A stretch of 64,000 bases of DNA from Diospyros lotus. Its lineage: Eukaryota; Streptophyta; Magnoliopsida; Ericales; Ebenaceae. The notes beneath the pieces are model-generated. The model did no database searches and was not told where the DNA came from. It worked only from the letters and a program-made list of their open reading frames with translations. The stretch lies in assembly GCF_014633365.1 (NCBI RefSeq), contig NC_068343.1, forward strand, positions 27,807,307 to 27,871,306. The letters are read 5' to 3'. How positions within the stretch are numbered: the stretch's first letter is position 1; each line of letters begins with the position of its first letter. The position numbers and the translations under genes were made by a program. Shown here in pieces: positions 11,601 through 22,537 of the stretch.

Positions 11601-13851
11601 GGGCCTTTGTGCATTTTACCCAACTTGGCTTTCATGCACTTACCCAACTCATCCCTCACGAGTTCAGTATCCCATCTAATCACAGTTCATCACCATATAG
11701 GTAACGCCTATATAGCTTGTGAGCATGCGTCAAATATGCCCTGTCCATATCACACGTTGTGTAGCTCTTTACTCACTTCCATTTCCCACGAGTGTGATCT
11801 ACCACGATCCCTTTGACCATCACAAGATCTGGCCCAACCAGAACTTAAACCCTTTTCCAAACTAATTCTTAAGGTGTTGCTCCAAATCTTTGGCATCTGA
11901 TTGTCACTTGTAGTTCACTAATTTGCTCTGGCCATCGGGCTACTTGCCTTTACCGCGAGTCAACTTATTAGTCTTCTGCCACAAGGTCTATAGCATCAGA
12001 TCCGTCATCGTGAGCCTTGCACCTGCAGCATTACTGTTATACTAAAATCCCTCATTTTGCCTTCATGGTTTCGTTGGCTCCACATCATCACTCTCTCAAT
12101 TCCACCTTTTCCACAAAAATGGATTCCGGTCCATCATCCATCATGATGCTAGCAACTCATCTCATAGCTTGGTTATATTTCCTTCATTGGGTGGCTCATC
12201 GATAGGCCTACCAGGCTCCATAAGCAAGAAATAGGCTAAGGTTAAGCCTATCTATCTCTTAACATTCCGACTAAAGTCTTCCTCTCAATCCTCAACCATC
12301 ATGCTAAGTCTATCTCAGATTCTAGTGTACATTATTTAGAGCACATACTAGCACCCTCCAAGTAAGTCGAGACCTCATGTCTTTCCTGGCATACCCACAT
12401 ATGCATTCAGTCACTACGCCCAGGTCGGCTTTTCAACTCGCCTTACTCGGGCTCCTAAGACTTTGGAATTACAACATAGACCTTAAAATCACTAGTCATG
12501 CCCCCACTCACTAGGCATCTGGAGTTGGCATCTCTTGGACGTGCACTACCTGTGGATGTCCTGTAGCCATAGTCTTGCCTAACATAGCCCTTGACCCCCC
12601 CAAGGACCTTGTGACCTTAGGCGTCCCACCTGACTATCACAATGAGAGTCTATTTCCCCTTTCTTCCACCATCACGCGAACGGTTGTTTGGCCCATCACA
12701 ACATGGTTCTTATCTTATAGCATCCGCACATGTGTCAACACATGCTCAACTCAATCCTTCTCGATCTGGGTTCCCTTGAATCCCAGCATGACCAGCTAGG
12801 GATTTTCCATCTCATACCAATTCCTGTTAGGGTCCACTCTTACCACACACCCTATCCTTTCTTAGGATAGATCTCGTTTCATCCTCAAACCAGCTAGGGC
12901 CATTCATGCCTTAGGCACATCCCTTTGGAACCATTATATCGGTATGCTTATGTCATGTCGCATGCACCAAACTAGCTAGGATCCATTCATACCCTAGACA
13001 CCTCCATTTCAAGAGCATTGTATAGATACACTCACTTTGTGCCACAACATCCACACATGGATTACACGAGCATAGCTCTTCTACGAGTCATTTCACAAAT
13101 TGCTTACATTATGCCTACTTTAGACATGGCATAGATATGCACCACATGCACAAACTTCAAAAACTCTAAGGGAGTTTCACTGGAAGTAATGTTACCCTCT
13201 TCCTAGGGCCTATCACACACCTTGCTGACAATTCTTTTCCTTAAGTCTCGAGCTAATTCCCACTTTAGCTTACTCTACTTCTTGACTACCCTACTTCTCC
13301 AGTTAGTCAAGCCTTAAGAACATCTCTATCTCGAGTGCACAAGCCTTATTGCACCATTAAAGATCGAGGGAAAACTTCTACTTTCTTAAACACCCTTGGC
13401 TAATTCCCCAACATGGGAATCCTCTGCTAATACTTTCTAGATTAACTTTGTCTTAGGTTCTTCTTGCCCCATCATGACATATCTTATGTTATGGCTTGAC
13501 TTCGTGTCCCCATACAAGCTTCAATGCCCCAATCTCAAGGAATTCTCATCCTTGGAATACTTCATAACCCAATTTCCACATTTGGGTTCTCTTGACATCA
13601 ACACCCACACTTGGGTTTTTGGCTTCACTTTTCCATACCCGTATATCTATCATGGGGACTCCATCTCAACTTATACTTTTACACAACAACTAAGTCATTA
13701 TCGACTCATAACTCTAGCAATTTTGCTCACATCAGTCACTTAACTGACCATAGATAACTCGACATAAATAAATGTTGAAAGAAAAACACCACACACAACT
13801 CGATATAACACCACCAATGCACTAGCTTTCCTAACTCATATTGTTAGCCAT

Positions 13852-13863
13852 GCTCTGATGCTA
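13852..13863 (-). promoter_or_regulatory. Primer binding site of element A (initiator Met tRNA, decayed)
   Basis: The minus strand reads TAGCATCAGAGC two bases from the 5' LTR end, against the canonical TGGTATCAGAGC. The equivalent site in the second copy (39228-39239) is intact, which supports this reading. Confidence 0.8.
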
Positions 13864-13865
13864 AC

Positions 13866-16466
13866 TAAGACGCCCTGCTCCCACCTATGAGTGTCATGAG
13901 GGAATAATCATTTGGATTGTTCACCCATCAACTAGATTCTGAAGGGTTGGACTATGTTTTAATAAGAAATGCCTTAGGTGGGTATTAGGCTTCGTCCCTC
14001 CCTTCGCTCCACTCGATAAATTAGTTCCCAAAATATCAGAGTACCACAGCGGAAAGGAACCAGAATCCTTGAGTAAGCGCCATCCTTCTTCAACTCGACT
14101 AACTTGAGCCAAGGATGACTACCCCAGCTTTTAGGTGACGTTTAGGTTGTACTACTTAACTCAGTTTTTACTCTTGAGCGAAATTTTATTTTTATTTGCC
14201 CAAAATTCGTTAGCTTGCACGCTTTATGAGAAAGCCCATTTATTCCTTTTTCTCATCAGAAAATATCCAAGTTATCCCGAGTTTCCAAAATATTTGGCTA
14301 ATTTCCCATGCCTAAGGGAAATTCCTCACATATTCTTATTTTTTCAAAAATTAGATTTTTTTGTCAAAATTGCCCAAAAATATCTTTATTTTGAAAATTC
14401 ATTCGGGGCCCAAAATTATTCCAAAATGGCCCAAAAATATCTCAAAATTATAAAAAATTTAAGAAAAATTGGTCGATGAGGCCTGTTGGCATGCCCGAGG
14501 TCCACACTGGGCCCAACGGTGTAGTGGTAGCCACGAGCTGCGTGCGCTCGCTTGCCTACACGGGCCCGCGCCCTCCACGCTCTTGCTGTGCATCCGGTTG
14601 CCCCCTGTTGGCCCCGACTGCTACCATTTCCCACTCTCGCGCCGTTTCGCATTTTCTTTTGACTTTTCAACCTCCAAACATTCCAAAATTTAATATTACC
14701 CATTCATCCACAAAAATACACTAAATGTCTATCCATTAGATGTCATGGTTACATCCACAATATTTATACAACAATCTCATAAAAATATAACAAAAATTTC
14801 ATCATCATGATTTGCAAATCCTTAAGCCTCCATGACTCCCTTTCCCGTGAGACTTGCAAATCTACAAAGTGAGGATAAAAGTATCATGAGCTACAATGCT
14901 TAGTAAGGATGCAATGCAAATGTAAATATTCCATAGATTAAAAATGTAAAGCCAAGTACACGTAATTGTGGCTCAGTCTCTTTTCCCTCACAACCCACCT
15001 TGGTTTGAGGCATCAACCTACCTTTTCCTATTATGTCCCTTACAACCCACATGGCCATTGGTCTCACGTACATAATGGAGCATGTCAACTTATAACATAA
15101 TGAAATCTATCCTACATACTTACAAAGCTTGCAAGGCCACCTCCCATGGGGCCATTCCTTATCTTTTGGTGCTCCTTGGACTTGAAATGGTCCTCCTGGC
15201 CTCCAATCCTCTTACTTTAAACTCTCTTATTGAAAGAAAACCTTAGGAGAACAAAGAAGCTAAGCCACTTTTTTAAGAGAAATAAAGAAAAGAAAACTTT
15301 ACACACAATTACAAGGAAGAGTTCTTACCTTTTCTTCCTCCTTCTTTCTTTTTCTCTTTTCTTTCCTTCTTTCCTTTCTTGTTTCCTCTCAATTTTTCCC
15401 CTTCATGTTGGAAAACTTCTTCCAATTCCTCTATTCAAATTTTCTTTTTATATCTCTCAATTCCAAGATCCAATCCTAGCCATTGGATTTAAATTTATGA
15501 GAACAAATCTCATCCCTCCAAAGTAGCTAAATCCTAACCCTTCCTTTTACTTTATGAGGATTAGATCTCATCCTTCTAAATTAGCACAATCCATGTGCTT
15601 ATAGGAGACTAAATCCTAGCCATTGGATTTACTTTGGAGATTAAATCTCCACCATATAGAGAAAGCATAATTCATGCCATCTTGGAGATTTTAATATAAG
15701 CCATTGGATTATCTTTCACCTTTCTCAAGATTTGATCCCAACCATTGGATCCACTTTTGTCTTTTATTCCAAAAATGATTTTTTCAAGAATTATTTTAAT
15801 TCTTGACAATTTTTCACCCATCACTTGAGTGACCATTTTCACCCACTTTCCATTTAAAATAAATCTCCACATTTTCAAACATTAATGGAGACTAATTTTT
15901 ATTTTTTTTTTTGATTTTCTTATTCCACCATAATCATTTCTCTTTTTAATGCATAAATGACAATTTTTATTTTTTTTGCATTAATTTAATCTCTCCATTT
16001 CTCTTGGACGAAGGCTTGCCAAGTGTTACTCGTAGACACTAATCTTGGCTTCGAAATTTCAATCTCAACCATCTATGTGCCACATTTATTCACCATCTTA
16101 GGGAAAATAAATTACTTTTACTCACATAATTGAATTATAATTATTTTTTTTTCTCTTCAATAATTTAATTCCCTCGTAGAAATATACTCCAAATTACCAA
16201 AATACCCTCAGTGAATTATCAATCTCATTTATCTCCACACAAATGCACAAATGAGAATAATTTACAACTATACCCCAATTCTAAAGAGGAATTATTTTTC
16301 AAGCCACCAAAATACCCCTAATAGGATTCACTATCCCAATCTACCAAAATGCCCCTGTCGTAGAACACTATTATTTCCATTTTTTCACTTTCTTTCCAAG
16401 GGTATGTTTTAAAAAATTTCTAACATCCTTCATTATTTTATAACACCAATGACACAGGGTGTTACT
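13866..16466 (-). mobile_element. 5' LTR of element A
   Basis: 2601 bp, uninterrupted, so it is the best reference copy for this LTR. It serves as the empty site for both the CACTA element at 142 and the solo LTR at 4597. A minus-strand TATA-like motif (TATAAAAA) lies at 15452-15445. The GC-rich patch at about 14500-14640 differs strongly from those of the other two copies although both flanks are conserved. Confidence 0.87.
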
Positions 16467-16841
16467 ATGTTCTATTTATTACCATATTCTATAATTTTGT
16501 TAGGTATATTTGAAGTGATATTAGTGATATATTATGTTACTAAATGCATATCTAATAAAAATTTCTTTAAGGAGTCCGTCCGATCCTTGACATTTGACAG
16601 TACTACCCACCACCGATAAAACCCTGGGATAGGAACAAATGGAACCTAAACTTATATATATGAATATATATATTTATATATATATGAAGGGCCTATATAT
16701 TATAGCCTGTTCTGTTGAATTCATTCCGTTTTTGTTTTTGGTTTCGTTTTTTTGTTTTTGGCTGGGTTTTCATTTGAGTTTAATGATATATAACTCTGCC
16801 GGGTACTTCCCAAACATATATATGTGTGTGTGTGTATAAAG
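16467..16841 (+). other. 3' end of intron 1 of the dioxygenase gene
   Basis: AT- and T-rich sequence with TA and TG microsatellites (about 16656-16686 and 16820-16836), ending in the acceptor AG at 16840-16841. It begins directly at the right edge of element A. No first exon is present here, nor between the transposons further left. An 11-bp inverted repeat, 16798-16808 pairing with 16845-16855, brackets the acceptor site. Confidence 0.7.
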
Positions 16842-17224
16842 CTCAAGTACCCGGCTCCTGGAGCTCCAGAATTGGCAGAGAGGGTGAAGGAAATACTAAA
16901 TGCAAGTGGGTTGGTGCGGGTGGATGTGGACAAGAAGCGAGGGCTTGACCATGGCGCTTGGGTTCCACTGATGCTTATGTATCCAGGGGCAGATATTCCA
17001 GTATGCCAGCTCTCCATTCAGACCCACAAAGACGCCACTTACCATTACAATCTGGGCAGAGCCTTGGCCCCTCTCAAGGATGAAGGCGTCCTCATTCTTG
17101 GTTCTGGGGCTACCACTCACAACCTCAGTAAGCTCCGCGCTTCCAGGGGTCATGTCTCATCTGTTGTTGATTCCTGGGCTTTGGATTTCGACTCCTGGCT
17201 CAAAGATGCCCTTCTCTCTGGAAG
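16842..17224 (+). CDS. LIGB: LigB/DODA-like extradiol dioxygenase, internal exon
   Basis: Encodes 127 codons plus two bases, from [16 protein letters not shown] to DALLSGR, with no stop or frameshift. It clearly belongs to the plant LigB (4,5-DOPA extradiol dioxygenase-like) family: [15 protein letters not shown] carries a conserved histidine, followed by THHYN-like and SGATTHNL segments. Family members are cytosolic non-haem iron enzymes that open catechol rings; the exact substrate of the non-betalain plant members is not settled. The exon starts after the AG at 16840-16841 in phase 0 and ends at a GT donor (17225) two bases into an Arg codon. The first exon, expected to hold about 75-80 residues including the N-terminal SHGSP-type metal site, is not in the window. 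Confidence 0.92.
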
Positions 17225-17775
17225 GTATTGCTACGCATACACAACTCCTCATTGTTTCCTCCTCCCTATCTTTAATCATCTTCAAGTTAATTTGCCTCTA
17301 TTTTCTTAGAATTATTTTTTTATTTTATAATTATATACAAAATTAAAAGTTAATAATAGTTTGACCCATTACAAAAATAAAAATCTTTAATTCACCCCAC
17401 TATTTAGAAGATTATAAACTATCGACATCCGGTAAGTATACAAAAATCTACGCACAATCTTGCTTTTAGATTGTTATAAAGTTAGAATAGGCGAAAAAAA
17501 TTATTTGATTCTTCTTGTATTTACCTTTAAAGTTGAATTTATTTGGCAATGCTAATAATAATTTCATTATATAACCTTTTCTATATGAAAACTCATGGTC
17601 AAGAATTATTTGAATGTAATATTTGTACTATTACACTCAAACTCATATTTATATAAATACTGTTTAAAAAATAAAAAATAAATTTTAATTGTTAAATTTA
17701 TTTATTTATTTTTAATTTACACGTACATCATTTATGTAGAGAGTTCAGTTATCTAATTATTTTATCTCTTTGCAG
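17225..17775 (+). other. Last intron of the dioxygenase gene
   Basis: 551-bp AT-rich intron, GTATTG donor and TTTGCAG acceptor, splitting an Arg codon after its second base. No transposon is apparent in it, unlike the presumed first intron. Confidence 0.9.
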
Positions 17776-17965
17776 GTTTGAGGATGTGAACGAGTATGAA
17801 GAGAAGGCACCATATGGAAAAGTGGCCCACCCGAGGCCTGACCATTTCTACCCATTGCATGTGGCCATGGGTGCCGCCGGCCAAAATGCCAAAGCTGAAC
17901 TTGTCCACCAGAGCTGGGGCTTGGGCACACTTTCTTATTCCTCTTACAAGTTCACCGCAACCTAA
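17776..17965 (+). CDS. LIGB: LigB/DODA-like extradiol dioxygenase, terminal exon
   Basis: Completes the Arg codon and adds 62 residues ending SSYKFTAT and a TAA stop at 17963-17965. It carries the family block [18 protein letters not shown] near the C terminus, with conserved histidines. At this block, betalain-pathway DOPA dioxygenases of Caryophyllales carry a different motif (HP-S/A-N/D-x-T-P, from memory of the family), so this copy looks like the ordinary plant LigB type rather than a betalain enzyme. The frame is intact despite dense transposons on both sides, which argues for a gene still under selection, or for recent invasion. Confidence 0.92.
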
Positions 17966-18139
17966 TTCACTATCTAAATACAAACTGTTCCAAATTACTG
18001 GATCTCTGCATCAACTTCTTTGGTTTGCTTTATGTTTGATGTTCGAACTTGATCAATTTGAGTTCATATCCAAATATCACTTTGGTTTGCTTTTGCTTTC
18101 TTCAGTGTAGATGGGAGTCGATTATATTACTTATTATTA
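17966..18139 (+). other. Presumed 3' untranslated region of the dioxygenase gene
   Basis: T-rich sequence after the stop codon with no repeat similarity found. I see no canonical AATAAA signal. The right limit is set by the start of Copia LTR-like sequence and is approximate. Confidence 0.5.
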
Positions 18140-18555
18140 TGATAGCTAGTGCTTAGAATTTTAAGAAAGTTGGGTATTTGTTGGTGCCTAACTTGAGTCT
18201 TTGGTGAGGAGTCAAGGGAGTGGAGTAGTCTTGTTGGCCAAATCACTATAAATTTGTGGTGTGTTGCTTTGTTTATTTTCCTTTATTTTAGCAGTGTTTT
18301 TCCTTTTCTATAAAATTTGAAATCAGTTTTTATACTTCAGCAAAAACCTTTTAAAACTTAAAAAGAAAAAGTTTTCTTGTATTGACTTTATCTTACATTT
18401 ATTTCACATTATTTTCTGACAAGAATTTATTTAAAACATTAGTATTCATAATTTGAAAAAGGCCAAATTATTTTACTCAAAATCTCTTTAAAATCAAGAA
18501 AAATTTTTGAAAACCTAATTTACCCCCTCTTGGGTGTCTATCATTTCATACAAAA
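18140..18555 (+). mobile_element. Copia LTR remnant
   Basis: The order of motifs follows the 3' half of the Copia-type LTR at 43752-44978: a GGAGTGGAGTAG stretch (18218) followed by a CACTATAAATTTG-like segment, then an AT-rich run, then TTTACCCCCTCTTGGGTGTC near 18519-18538, the counterpart of the TTCACCCCCC signature near such LTR ends. The 5' half is missing. It stands immediately before the pol remnants, with gag deleted. Confidence 0.6.
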
Positions 18556-18589
18556 CATTTGTATCATCAATTATTTATAAAAAAAATCC

Positions 18590-19513
18590 TTTTTTGTTTC
18601 ATTGTGAACATTATGTTTTGGTAAAACATCCTCCTCCTCACCCTTATAAACGATTTACTCATTTTTATCTTATACATAGTGATGTATGTGGATTGTCTAG
18701 AGTACCTAATTTAATCAGAGGATGATGGTTCGTCACTTTTATAGATGACTATGCTCGAGTTTGTTGTACTTAATGAAAGAAAAGTCCTATGTGAATGTCA
18801 TTTTCAAACAATTCCATAGATTCATTACCAATGTTTTTTAGTCCTCAATTCATATTCTATGAACATATTAGGAAGGGATTATTTTTTTCACGAGGTAAAC
18901 TAATACCTTGAAGAGCATGGTATATTTTACCAAAGCTCTTGTGCATACACCCCCAACAAAATAACATTGCAAAAAGGAACAATTGACACTTGAAGTTGCA
19001 AAGGCCATTACGTTTACAAGTAATGTCCCACATTCTTTTTCTGGTGAAGCCATTCTTATTTCTGCCTATCTTATTAATTGGCTTCCATCAAAAGTTTTGC
19101 AATATCGTACTCTTATTAGCAAGCTGTTATCTGCATCTCCCTCATCTAGAGTTCATAATTCCCATCCAATTCAGGTGTTTGGTTGCATAGTGTTTGTTCA
19201 TACTATCCACTCTACTCAGTGTATGTTTGATCTTAAGACACTTAAATGTGTCCTTCAAAATGATTTTTTTGTTTCATGTGATGTTTCATTTGACAAACAT
19301 CAAACCTTTTATCCTAAGGTTTTTTTCCAGTGGGAGCATGATAATCAAGGAGATAAACATTGGGATCCAATTATTCTTGTACCCATAGCCTTATCAAAAT
19401 TGCCTCCAATCGAGCCTAGCCATTACCACTCCCTCCACTACTTAACTCAAGTTCGAAGTCAAGGGGGAGAGTTATACACAAACCAAAACCATTCCTGGTA
19501 TACTTTAGGAGAC
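18590..19513 (+). pseudogene. Copia pol fragment: zinc-binding region and integrase
   Basis: Broken Ty1/Copia integrase. The reading HCEHYVLVKH, then FYLIHSDVCGLSRVP, then WFVTFIDDYAR follows the order of the GAG-pre-integrase domain and integrase core. A TGA stop replaces a residue before WFVTF, and further stops follow. From 18983 the frame is open for 227 codons (ISAYLINWLPSKVL, then VFGCIVFVH), the integrase C-terminal part, with an internal deletion compared with family order. Insertion of the composite at 19514 breaks the gene; it resumes at 28507. Confidence 0.85.
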
Positions 19514-20982
19514 TGTAACACTCTGCCTCGTCGGGTGTGCCATTATAAGGGATTTACCGAGATTTTTTTTCCCGCCATACATAAGTTCAACACATACGGT
19601 GTTTCAAAGAACAATCTTCACATACTCACAAAAATCCTAGAACCCCAATCTTGCCTACTTAACTAACAAGTTCAATAGACTTAAGCCAAATAAGGCATAT
19701 CATTACACAGCGGAGATAACAAGATCTAAATATCATAGATTTCCACAATCGTTCAAACATATTGACTTTTAAATCAAATAAGGATTACATGACTTGATAA
19801 ATATAAATAGTAACTATCATGCTTGCTCTCCGACGATCCTCAAATGGCCATGCCTTATCCCCTGCTGCAATCCCTATTTGGAATATTTGAATGTTCTAGG
19901 GGCACAATCTCGATTAGATGTTGAAACATCTAAGTGATGGCACAAAATAGATTTATAGAATGCATGTATGAACATGAGCATGGAACATACAAATAAACAT
20001 ATTAACCTAGAGAAAACACCTCAGGATAATAAATCCCTGGGGTGTATATCGGCGGTCACCCGTGGAAACCCATTCCATAGCTCTAGCGGGATTAACGTAG
20101 CGATATCCTCAGGTAGACCCTATCCCATTTCACCGAACATTATGATAATGATGCAGTCCCAACATATCAATGCCATGAAAACCACACGCTATGCTTTTTT
20201 ATGAAACATACTTAGTTGATGCATTATGTACATAATATAATATGCTGTTGAATCAATTAATTTGATGAAGCACTCACAAAGCATAATTCAAGGTTTGGAG
20301 GGTAAAATCGCTCACTAACCAACCACGAGCCACAGGTTTGAAGGGTAAAACCAGTCACTAACCAACTATGAGTCACCAAAATCATTTATAATAAACCAAA
20401 ACCAAGTGCTGGATTGAACCACTCACCTTAACACGATTTATGCTAAAATCTCGAAACATGTGCTGATTCTAAATGTCGTGCAATCCTCTATCTTGACGGC
20501 CAAATCACCTCCCGACCAACGTTGTATCCAAGGAAATCAATATTTCTTTATTCTGCCATTTTCTCTTATTTTTCTCTAATTTCCTTAAACTCTTATTTCT
20601 TCAAAAATTACACAATAAATATCTATCTTCTATTTTCTTTAAATATTTTCCCATAGATATTTATAAAATAATTTTCTAAATATTATAATTAATTTCAGGA
20701 AAAACCTGTACCTCACGTGCCAAGCGCGTGGACTGAGGGTGAAGTCCACGCATGCAGCACGTGCGGGCTGTCTTTTCTGGCTCTAGCTACCGGCGACAAC
20801 TCCAATGATCGATTTAAACCTACTACCTTGAAGAGCTTCACATGTAAATCCTAGGGGTACCTCTAGATGCCTGAAATGTTCACCGAAGAAACCCCAAAAG
20901 CCCAATTGTAGGTCTCGGTTCTGGCGAAGCCACTGAAACCTCTTTAAACCTATACCAAACACTTCCAAACATTAGTTCCAAA

Positions 20983-22537
20983 TGATGGCAAACAAATCCC
21001 AAGAAGGGGGGGTGAATTGGGATTAGGGTAAATTTTTTGATAGTTTAAAAACCTATTGATTGCAGAACACTATGTTTCAAAATATCAAAGAGTTTGTTTC
21101 GAAATCAACCTTTCTGTTAAGTATGTTTCGAAATCAACATTTTTGTTAAGTATGTTTCGAAACCTTGTTATCTGTTTTGCTCATTTTAAAACTTTTGGCT
21201 TTTGAAAACGTTTCTTTTGAAAGCATGAACAATGAAAATAGGCAAGTAAAATAGTACAGGAAATGCACACGAGATTTATAGTGGTTCGGCACCCCGCCTA
21301 GTCCACTACCTTTAAGCTTACCCACTTGAAGGATTTTCAAACACAATCACTTTTGCTAGTGATCAACCACAATAAGGGTTTTACCACGATTCACCTTAAA
21401 ATCTTGTACACAATGAGTTCTTATGGTTCAGCTCAAACCTTACAATCGATAATAAGATAAATAAAACTTATCTTTTATAACCCAACATATTTAATGTAAT
21501 GAAATACCTTACCAAATGGTTCTACAAACCTCTTGGTATAAGGTGAGGAGAGCTTAGAATAATAAAACGTCAGTTTCAGTTTGCTTCTCTTTTTCACATC
21601 ACAATGCACATCAAGGATTGAGTGAATGGATCTTCTCTACGAGCTTTTCGAAAGGGTTTTGTTCACTTGTGGTTGTGTATGTATCAATGTCACTTGAATG
21701 TGTATTCTCGTGTATGTGCTTGTAAGTAGTACTTCTTGTCTTCAAAGAACTGATATATATACTAAGAAATAGAATTTTGGCTAATTATAACTGTTAGAGA
21801 CAAGTTATTAAAGTAGGTTTCGAAACACACCTTATTGGTGTGTTTCGAAACAACATTCTTTTACACTAAGGTTTCGAAACATACATCACATGTTTCAAAA
21901 CATCCAGCCTTTACAGCTGGTTATGCACTTAGAGACAGAATGAGTAGGAGACAAAGATTTATACTTAATATGATTTTGTTTTATTCTCCACTTTCAATCT
22001 TTTGAAATTGAAACAACAAAGCATGGGGATTAAATCAAAAGTGAACTTTTAAACAACTTTTGGATGAAAAGAAATTAAAAGGCAAAAGCATGTTGGTTTT
22101 ACAAATATTCTGCTGTCAGAGACAGATGTTTCGAAACATGATATGAAGGTTTCGAAACATACTTTAAAAACATATGCAACTCAGATTTTAAATACTCTGC
22201 TGACATAATTGACAGAGGTTTCGAAACATACTATATAGGTTTCAAAATATAGCATACAAACTTAACAAACATTGAAACCTTTTCAAAAAATATTTCGAAA
22301 CAAGTATAAAAACGTGGCAGAATGATGTTTCAAAACATACAAACTCAGTTTCGAAACATGATGCATGAATTTTAAATTTTTCAAACATTTTGAACATTCG
22401 CACCAAACACTATTCATGCATGTTTTGAAATACGAAAACTTTATTTTGAAATATGAGATTCACATAAAGATTTTTCATTCTAAGATAGGTTTTTTATCAA
22501 AAATATTTTCTTATATATCAAAAAATATGATACAACA
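20983..22537 (-). mobile_element. Solo LTR, Copia type, with TTTCGAAA arrays
   Basis: 1555 bp flanked by an exact CCAAA duplication (20978-20982 and 22538-22542). On the minus strand it starts TGTTGTATCATA and ends with a CACCCCCCC signature and TTTGCCATCA, a typical Copia LTR layout. A TATATATA box lies near 21752-21763 on the minus strand. Eleven exact copies of the palindrome TTTCGAAA occur, eight of them between 21818 and 22356, upstream of the TATA box. Confidence 0.92.
21818..22356 (-). promoter_or_regulatory. Array of TTTCGAAA palindromes upstream of the LTR TATA box
   Basis: Eight exact copies (first at 21818, last at 22349-22356), with degenerate TTTCAAAAC copies between them, occupy about 55-600 bp upstream of the minus-strand TATA box. 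Three more exact copies lie at 21097-21165 near the other end. Such clustering in a U3 region suggests transcription-factor binding sites; that role is inferred. Confidence 0.55.

Larger units (their letters stand above)
8574..13865 (-). mobile_element. Non-coding internal domain of element A
   Basis: 5.3 kb without a recognisable protein. The part 11010-13865 is matched by 36590-39241, including scattered well-kept stretches such as the one around 13610 versus 38850 (ACACTTGGGTTTTTGGCT). Conservation between two separate copies of a domain that codes for nothing is the hallmark of LARD-type elements, which rely on proteins of other elements. Short open frames here (for example 9621-9992 and 10456-10812, plus strand) are not shared with the other copy and I do not regard them as genes. 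Confidence 0.75.
3406..16466 (-). mobile_element. Non-autonomous, LARD-like LTR retrotransposon (element A), full length
   Basis: Two LTRs of about 2.6 kb in the same orientation enclose a 5.3-kb interior. On the minus strand the order is 5' LTR (16466-13866), primer binding site (13863-13852), interior, polypurine tract (about 8592-8576), 3' LTR (8573-3406). Flanking 5-mers are GTGTT (3401-3405) and ATGTT (16467-16471), a slightly decayed duplication. No frame longer than about 125 codons exists in the interior and none resembles gag or pol. By eye the LTRs differ at roughly one site in twelve, so the insertion is old. A partial second copy lies at 36590-42026. Confidence 0.87.

Noticed and set aside
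8574..13865. Element A interior as decayed gag-pol
   Set aside because: No gag, protease or reverse transcriptase motif could be read in any frame, whereas even badly decayed pol elsewhere in the window is recognisable. I could not run a profile search, so a very old pol remains possible.
16824..17309. Dioxygenase as a single 161-codon ORF starting at 16824
   Set aside because: The first codons are intronic TG repeat and the last are intron 2. Family alignment and splice sites support 16842-17224 instead.
18983..19666. 227-codon open frame as an intact gene
   Set aside because: Only 18983-19513 is Copia integrase; the rest runs into LTR G. It has lost the front of the domain and contains a deletion.
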